64,000 nucleotides of DNA. Source: Ctenosaura bakeri. Lineage: Eukaryota > Chordata > Lepidosauria > Squamata > Iguanidae. Position numbers and translations under genes: made by a program. The stretch is from assembly GCA_948474755.1 (NCBI GenBank), contig CAOLHI010001655.1:124001-188000 (forward strand), written 5' to 3'. Positions within the stretch are counted from its first letter, which is position 1. The number at the start of each line of letters is the position of its first letter. A model generated the notes under the pieces. The model was not told the origin of the DNA, made no database searches, and worked only from the letters and a program-made list of their open reading frames with translations. Below are positions 57,570 to 64,000 of this stretch, in pieces.

Positions 57570-57749
57570 GGCCATTTCAACTCTGGACTGTTATGGTACT
57601 ATTATTCCACTTCCAACATCCTATGGAATCCTGGCATATGCAGTTTAGGGAGGGGCTTCAAGGCCCCTCCCTAAACTGCAAATCCCAGGATTTCATAGGA
57701 AGTTGAAAATGGAATAACAGCACTATAACAGTCTAGTGTGAAAATGGCC
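57570..57749. mobile_element. Palindromic MITE, copy F
   Basis: ggccatttcaactctggactgttatggtactattattcc...cactataacagtctagtgtgaaaatggcc. No clear target duplication was seen. Confidence 0.85.
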
Positions 57750-58685
57750 TTAATTTCTTAAGCAATTTTCCTTGGAATCTGTAGCGCACAACTGTTCTCC
57801 CATCTTTTGCAGATATTTATTGAAATTGTATATAGGCAAACAACCAGTGCAAAAGGAAAACAAGGACCAAATATATGGTTTCTACCATATATTTTTTTAA
57901 TTTATTCCATTTAGGCCTCAGTTTTCCATTGGAAACTCCCATGGTAGCTAACAACACCAAAATGCACAAGAGAAAATAATTAACCCATAATTAGTAAGCA
58001 ATAACACACACACACACAAAGAGCAAACTAAAGTTAATCAAAACTTCTAAAAAAATTTAAAAGGACAACTTCTTGAAAATATAATGCAAGGCTGTAGTCT
58101 TTTACACATTTGCCTAGATTGAACATGTTGGGGCTTATTGTTGAGCACATATAGGGGAGTGAAATGTTAAATTATGAATACACATAAACCTGCAGAATGA
58201 CAAAGAACAGGAAACTGATTTGGCAGGCCAAAAGCCTATTTCATTTGAAAGGTTCCTTCTTCATATGGGGAAGCCATCAATAACACCTTACAAAAAGCCC
58301 ATCTAAATATTATGCTTGCAATTTAGCAGCAAAGCAATAATTTTGCATTGACTGATCCTGTCAATGCCTTAATGATTTATATGTGGCAGGGACTCCGACT
58401 CATGGAGTTTAATTTGTCCTGCTGACACCCCAAATCTGGTCTGCAGAGAAACTATAGGAGACTCTTCCCAAGCCTTACCTTTTCCAGAGTCTCCTCACTT
58501 TTTATTTATTTAGTTTATATCTTTTTATTTAGTTCTGCCTTTTACAGGATCCAAGGCAGCTTACAAACATTTGAAAAAATGGGGTAGAATTTTTAAAAAA
58601 TTATTCACAGAAAAGTTTTAAAAATTAAATGACAATATTTTTTTTTAAAAAGTACAGTGTTGAAACAATTTAACACACAATTAAA
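57750..58685. other. Unassigned AT-rich DNA
   Basis: A LINE-type tail fragment lies at 58500-58565 (tttagttctgccttttacaggatccaaggcagcttacaaac). Nothing else was recognised. Confidence 0.4.
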
Positions 58686-58687
58686 AG

Positions 58688-58886
58688 ATTCTTCTTGCTG
58701 TGTGCCTTCAACTCATTTCCGACATACGGTGACCCTAACGCCAACCTGTCATGGGTTTTCTGGGTCTGAGAGTGTGTGATATGTCCCAGATCACCCAATG
58801 GGTTTCTGTGACCAAGCAGGGAATCAACCTGGGATATTCAGGGTCATAGTCCAGTGCTCAGATATCTACACCATGTTGGCTTAGTT
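58688..58886 (-). mobile_element. Sauria-type SINE, nearly full length
   Basis: Inverted tail ttgctgtgtgccttcaactcatttccgacatacggtgacc; inverted head gggtcatagtccagtgctcagatatctacaccatgttggc. Confidence 0.88.
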
Positions 58887-59454
58887 AAAACCGAATTAAA
58901 AATAAAGACAGATAATGCCCCCCCCTTCATAATTGTTTTTGCCACATAGGTTATAAACCACTTATCCCTGTTGACGAGGCAATCATGGGTCAATCCCATG
59001 TGACTGTGATTGTTGAATGGAGATAATGTTGCAGTTTTCATACACACACACACACACTGCGCTGCTCTTCTTCTTCATTTGGAAGGTATGCAGGGCAGGG
59101 AGAAAGAAGCCCTTCCAAAAGCCCAGCTGAATCCTGACCAACACTCCTCCAGGAGCTGGCAAGCCTAACTGAGAGGGGTCTATTCTCCTCTCTTACCTGC
59201 ACAGAGAGAGGATGGGGAGAGAGCAAATCTGACTGCATTAGAGTAAGAAAAAGCCTTGCTTTGGCATTTAGGTGGCCTCCATTTCCAGTGATTGTTCGTT
59301 TTATGCAAAACCAGAAGCAAGCTTCCAATCACTTCTGTTTTTTGAAGAACTGTGAAATCATATTCTGGGAAGTGGTGCACCAGGAGGGTAAAATCACTGT
59401 CTTAGAGGGAATCTGTGGGTTCTTTTCCCTTATGACACTTGAGTGATGAGGCTG

Positions 59455-59990
59455 AATAGTTTACTGAGGCCAAAGAGCTCTCTTGCTGAGAATTCTAAAA
59501 GCCCCTCCCTAGACTGCAAACCCCAGGAGTCCACATGATGCTGAAAGTGGAATAATAGCACTAAGTGTACAGCAGAAGTGGCCCACGAATTTCCTCAGAC
59601 AACTCTCTAATGACTTTCCAGAAGCTCTGTGGTATTTCTGTATTTCATCTGGAGGTGGTATACATGTCACACTCTAGTGATCAATGTGTGTGGGTGTGTG
59701 AATGGGTACGGGTGTAGGGGAATCATATTGTTTCCAACCAGGTGTGTATCTACATTATATTGTTACAGCAGCTTCATACCAGTTTAACTGTCCTGGCTCT
59801 GGCCTATGGAATCCTGGTAATGGTAATTTGGTGGGGTGGGTTTGAAATCTTCTGGAAAGCTCTAGTTCAGGGGAAGTGAACTAGAACTCTGTAATGGAGA
59901 ATTCTACAAATTCTAGGAGTCCATAGGATGGAACCAGGACAGTTAAACTGGTATGAAGCAGCTATCACTGTGTACTGTAGATGCACTCCG
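59455..59990. mobile_element. Half MITE (copy G) and a second palindromic MITE
   Basis: 59460-59583 is the right half of the GGCC-ended palindrome family. 59740-59990 is a separate palindrome: tgttacagcagcttcataccagtttaactgtcctgg and inverted ccaggacagttaaactggtatgaagcagct. Confidence 0.75.
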
Positions 59991-60388
59991 GCTGGAATAC
60001 CAAACCTTCTCACACATCATGGAGTGATGCTTTAAGGGCCTCATGTCATTACAGTGTTCTCAGGTGCTGCAGGAGGTGCTACCAGCTCACAACTTTCACA
60101 CAAGCTTCACCCTTTTGAGCTGATCTGATATCAGCCCTCCAAGATTAGTACAGAAATTGATGGATCCCCTGGGCAGGCCAAGTCCTTCGGGCCACTGATT
60201 GCGCATCCCTGGTATAAATTACTTAACAATTTAAAATGAGGTCAGAAAAATGAAATGTTTTCTGCTGTTTAATATTGAGCCCAGTATCGGAGAAAGGGGC
60301 TCCTTGACACCAGAATCAGTTTGCCAGCCCAGTTGTTCAAATGTCCTGGCCTCTCCCCTTCTGATTGCTTTTTTATTTCTTATTTCAG

Positions 60389-60576
60389 ATGCCCTAAAGC
60401 CAGGTCTTGGGGCTGCAGTGTTTTGTTTTGTTTTTTTCCTGACAAGTGGTGTGTGAAAGAGTGAGAGGTCTCAACCCAGCAGTTGCATAGGGGAAGGATG
60501 GCCAATAATGAAGATAATCAACATGCAGATGCTAATTTTATTCCTAATGGACACATAAGGCCAACACCTAAAAAAG
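60389..60576 (+). CDS. Candidate first coding exon of an unidentified plus-strand gene
   Basis: The exon is bounded by a polypyrimidine acceptor (ctttttttatttcttatttcag) and a near-consensus donor (AAAAAAG|gtaagt). The coding part starts at the ATG at 60498 (context ggaaggATGG, A at -3 and G at +4) and gives 26 codons plus one base. The peptide is hydrophilic and Asn-rich: MANNEDNQHADANF, then IPNGHIRPTPKK. I do not recognise it. A 5' UTR exon ending at 55448 in the CpG-rich patch would be a natural partner. A phase 1 end is shared with tail exons of NK-type lectins, so a divergently transcribed CLEC2-like gene is possible but unproven. Confidence 0.45.
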
Positions 60577-61071
60577 GTAAGTGGAAACTCTCTGGGAGGT
60601 GGTTGCTGTGATATAAGGCCATTTAACCAGGAGCTGCAGAGCCCATGTGTGTGGGGAGGGGGGCATAGCAAGACTCTGCTCCCAGAGAAAGTAGCTTGGG
60701 ACTACTCAGGGCTAGTTTTAAAAGTCAGTGTTATTTTGTATATAAATCAGAGTTTTAAAGTCTTTAAAATCAAATATAAATTTTTTAAAAAATCTTTAAA
60801 ATCTTTTTTTTCTTAGCAATTAGTACACAAAGAGCTTAGGTGAAAGATATTATTACAAATACCAATTATACAACTTCTAACTGTATTCTGCAAATATGTT
60901 AACAGCAATTTTAGAGATAGGAGATAGCCTGATCTGTAAGTTGAGCTCATGTAGGTTGAGCTCATGAAGTAATTTCTCTCTGTCTCTGTCTCTCTCTCCC
61001 TCTTTGTCAGCCTTGCCTCGATCTGTTTAAGGGGTGGGTATGACCTCAGGGCTGGGACCTGTCCTGACTTG

Positions 61072-61204
61072 GGCCATTTCCACACTAGCCTGTTATAGCA
61101 TGATGATTCCACTTTCAACATCCTCTGGAATCCTGGGGTTTGCAGTTTCGGGAGGGGCCGAAAGTGGAATCATCGCGCTATAACAGGCTAGTGCGGAAAC
61201 GGCC
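61072..61204. mobile_element. Palindromic MITE, copy H, internally deleted
   Basis: ggccatttccacactagcctgttatagc...gctataacaggctagtgcggaaacggcc. The second inner arm is missing, leaving 133 bp. Confidence 0.85.
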
Positions 61205-61439
61205 ATGAGACTCTATTCTTCTTTGAGCACTTCAGGGCAATGAGATGAGCCTTAGTGCAATATGAACAACAGTTCAAGATCTCCTTGTCTCTGACAGGAG
61301 AGTACAGCAACAAACTAAAAGGTTTGGATACAATGAAAATATAAAAGACACAACTTAATATAACTGGCTCTGCTAAATTCTCTTGTTGTTTACCAGAGTA
61401 CATAAGGGTTTCTCTGTATTTTCCCATTCAAATGTTCAT

Positions 61440-62030
61440 TTCCTCTATATCCACCACCACACAGTCACCTATCACTCCTCCTTGGCTGTGCCCAGTAGTG
61501 ATGACCTCCATTATTCTATCTCAAACTTCTTGCCCTCTTTCCTTGTCTCCACTTGATACTGCACTGTCTGCTGTCCCCTGGGCACATATATCCCCTCTCT
61601 CATCCTCACTCTGTTCCTCTTGTCTTCCCTCCTCATCGCTGTTCAGTTTCACCCCCACATCCTTCTCTGTTCTCTTCCTCTGTCCCACAACTAGCCACCT
61701 CCAACTCTCTCTTCTGCTCTTCACTTTCCTCTCGAATCTGTCTTCGTCCTTCTCTTTCCCTCACCACGTCTGCTTCTTCCTCACTGCCTCTTTCCCCTTC
61801 CCTCCAGCTCACCACATCCACCTGTCCCATTTCCTCTTGCCGTCCTTCCTGCTGTTCATTTTGTGTCCATTGCTGGCATTCTGTCTATTCCTTTTCATGT
61901 TCTTTCTTCCATACCTCTCACTCTCCATCCCTCCCCGAGCACTTCCCTTCTGAATTCCTTACCAATCTCCCTGCCCTGCCTCCCTGACATTTCTACAGCT
62001 GCTTCATCCACATGTTCTTCCTCCCAGTTT
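61440..62030. repeat. Long polypyrimidine-rich tract
   Basis: About 600 bp rich in C and T on the plus strand, without a simple unit. It keeps long Ser/Pro/Leu frames open on the plus strand and Glu/Arg frames on the minus strand. These ORFs (173 and 144 codons) are best read as composition artefacts. Confidence 0.65.
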
Positions 62031-62098
62031 GCCCCAACAAACCATAGGAACAAAGTTTCTTGTGCTATGGGTGTTACCTCAGCCTTTTGCTGTGCCAG

Positions 62099-62372
62099 GT
62101 ACCACATTTGCCAGCATATAAGATGCACCCCCCCGAAAAAAATGCCTTCTGAAAATGTGGTGCATCTTATACACTGGTAAATACAGTAACTGCTGCCAGG
62201 GCATAGGAAAGTGAGGGAGTGAGAGGGATGAAAATAGTGTTCCAATAAGTGCCTGGGTGGGGGAAGTCCCTGTCCAGGCAAAAAGGAAAAGTATCTTTCT
62301 ATTTCTTTTTGCTTGAGGGGGGAAGTTCCCCCCACTCAGGGAGAGACAACAGGAATGGCAGAGAAGGGAGCT

Positions 62373-62405
<33 letters not shown>

Positions 62406-62683
62406 GATACACATTCACACTCACCTTCCTGTTCTTTTTCCGTCAGGAGGCAGGTCTCCTTGCAAGGCAGAGACAATAGGATCGGCAGAGAAGGGAGTTT
62501 CTTACACACACACGCCCCTTCTTGTTCTTTCTGTCTAGCAGGGAGGGACCCCCACCCAGGCAGAAATAAAAGGAAGGGGGACGGTACTTTTTTTTTTTTT
62601 TTTTTGCTAAAGAACACAGTCTGAAAATAGGATGTGTCTTATAGGATGGTGCATCTAATATGCCGGCAAATATGGTAAGTCTG
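62099..62683. mobile_element. MITE with ttaccatatttgc-type ends and internal ~125-bp tandem repeats
   Basis: Left end accacatttgccagcatataagatgcacc; right end ggtgcatctaatatgccggcaaatatggta. A short inverted piece (ggtgcatcttatacactggtaaatacagta) also closes the left end at 62158-62188. The interior repeats gagacaa(c/t)aggaa/tcggcagagaagggag at about 62342 and 62470 with (CA)n runs between. Confidence 0.6.
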
Positions 62684-62865
62684 GGGATGTGGGGGCTACA
62701 GCGATAGGCACCCCAATACCTTACTTGTCTCACCACAGTAGGCAACTGTGGAGTGCTACGGGACCACATTAGCCCCTTCAGAGACCTTGGAGAGCCACAG
62801 TCCCTCATGACAGTCCTACATCACATTTTTTTTTTTTTAAAAAAGGGGGTTACCCCCAAATGCCT

Positions 62866-64000
62866 TGTTACCCTGTTTACTGGGGGTCCTGGGAGGGACG
62901 CCTAAATAACCATACAAAACAACAATTTGGGGGAAATTAGCTAGAGCACTGCTGGCAAAACAGGAGGCAGGGCAACATAGCAGGATCTTGTAACCCAACA
63001 TTTATGGGGTCCAGCCAAGTTAAGAAGCAGACCGGTTTGGAAATAATAACTGAAATCTTTATTAAATACAGGCACACAATGTAAGCAAACCACACACACA
63101 GATAACTAAGGGAAATAAATATAAGAGCAAGATAGCTGGATTTTAGAGGGATAGTTGATTTGGGTGATACGGAACCTGTTCCTGGAGCCTGGAAGAAACT
63201 AGAGAGCGATGTCGGGGTTCAGTGACTCAGCACGTGGAGCTGAGGGGAAGCTCGCCAAACAAAGCAGTGGCAAGTCGGTCTGGAATTTGGGAGTGATCTG
63301 AGGAAGATCTCGGAATCAGGGTTTTTTATAGGGAGAAGTGTGACTGCAGGCTATGCCTTACTCAGGGAAAACACTGAGGTTTGGGCAAGAGACAATGTCT
63401 CCAAAAGGTCACAATTTAGCATGATGGAATCAGAGCTGACTTAACAATAGTGTAGCCAGTATTATGATATCAATAGCAATATCCAAAATGTCCATTCAAT
63501 AGAGACCAGTAAGCAAATGAATAGTGGCAGTAAATAGCAAAATCCAACAGTTCTTTTGAGTCCAGAAACAATGGTGTGCCTTCCAATGAGGCATTGCAGC
63601 AGCAAAGTCCAAACAACAAGACAGTAAGAGTAACAAAGTATCCAAGTCTGCAGACAAGCTAGTCAGGGCACGCTAGCTCTTTCCAGGAAGCGGCTTGCAA
63701 AGCATCAGCAATAGGAATAGTCCAAAAGGCAAATACAAAAGTTCTTGGAGCCAAAGAGTTCAGCAAACAGTTCTTTAAATTTGCTGTGGAGTGGCTGGAT
63801 CACTCCGTCTGGGGTCCCACAGCTGCATCAGAGGACTTGGGCAATGAGGTTTGGGCAAGAGACAATGTCTCCAAAAGGTCACGATTTAGCATGATGGAAT
63901 CAGAGCCGAATTAACAATAGTGTAGCCAGTATGCAAATACGCAAGGCTTGACAGTGGAAGGTTCAGCTTTTGTTAAGTTACCTGCTCGGGGCAGGGAGTC
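62866..64000 (-). mobile_element. LTR, copy 4, runs off the window
   Basis: On the minus strand it ends cagtaaacagggtaaca at 62866, has a polyadenylation signal (tttaataaag) near 63060 and a TATA box (ccctataaaaa) near 63323-63333. It aligns closely with the LTR at 17835-18697. The U3 part is enlarged by about 466 bp through a repeated 85-bp block (63380-63464 and 63846-63930). About 200 bp should remain outside the window. The flank after the LTR end shows no obvious primer-binding site, so a solo or 3' LTR is likelier than a 5' LTR. Confidence 0.75.

Noticed and set aside
60250..60456. 68-codon plus-strand ORF
   Set aside because: It crosses the polypyrimidine acceptor and lacks any domain.
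61432..61987. Ser/Pro-rich ORFs of 173 and 144 codons
   Set aside because: They sit in a pyrimidine-rich tract and overlap each other in two frames; composition explains them.
62336..62808. 93-121-codon minus-strand ORFs
   Set aside because: They run through CA repeats and MITE sequence and have no domain.
62820..62866. Primer-binding site beside the minus-strand LTR
   Set aside because: The sequence next to the LTR end (aaggcatttggggg) does not resemble a tRNA 3' complement beginning tgg.

Overview
The window is vertebrate nuclear DNA, almost certainly from a squamate reptile (lizard). The basis is its repeat mix: RTE/BovB, CR1, L2 and L1 LINEs, Sauria-type SINEs whose 3' tail matches BovB, chimeric 5S rRNA-Sauria SINEs, a DIRS tyrosine-recombinase retrotransposon, a Penelope-like scrap, solo LTRs and many palindromic MITEs. 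There is no bacterial-style gene organisation. Most long reading frames are dead transposon genes or simple repeats.

The main host feature is a split gene on the minus strand. It encodes a type II transmembrane C-type-lectin-like receptor of the natural-killer (KLR/CLEC) kind. Four exons were read directly from splice sites: a transmembrane exon (21412-21513), a stalk exon (14006-14167) and two lectin-domain exons (10647-10801 and 7603-7715). A fifth, less certain exon (40545-40662) would encode the cytoplasmic tail with a Tyr-Phe-Asn-Phe motif. All junctions keep frame (phases 1, 1, 1, 0, then 2 at the open end), as expected for this family. The last lectin exon is not visible. It should lie left of the window, beyond a BovB LINE and a DIRS element that fill 1 to about 7200. 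A GC- and CpG-rich patch near 55.0-55.45 kb has good splice donors pointing both ways and may be a divergent promoter. About 5 kb to its right, a plus-strand exon candidate (60389-60576) begins a second, unidentified protein.

Layout: 1-5193 is the right part of a DIRS element (Gag-like, RT/RNase H/methyltransferase-like, tyrosine recombinase, inverted repeats), inserted in a minus-strand BovB LINE (5194 to about 7200). 7.5-21.6 kb holds the receptor exons, with SINE, L2, CR1, MITE and solo-LTR insertions in the introns. 21.6-24.5 kb is CR1 and MITE debris. 24.8-31.8 kb is a long, decayed plus-strand L1. 32-37 kb holds a MITE, a CR1 piece and a solo LTR. 37.2-38.6 kb is a nest of CR1, SINE and MITE plus a GC-rich DNA element. 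39-44 kb holds a SINE, the candidate tail exon and a second L1 fragment. 44.9-50 kb holds an unusual palindromic low-complexity array, L2 and CR1 fragments and a Penelope-like remnant with a hammerhead-like core. 50.3-54.5 kb holds an LTR-like segment, the second copy of the GC-rich element and SINE/MITE nests. 55-61 kb holds the CpG-rich patch and candidate exon. 62-64 kb holds a tandem-repeat-bearing MITE and a minus-strand LTR running off the window.

All translations and splice calls were made by eye. Family assignments rest on remembered motifs, with no database search.
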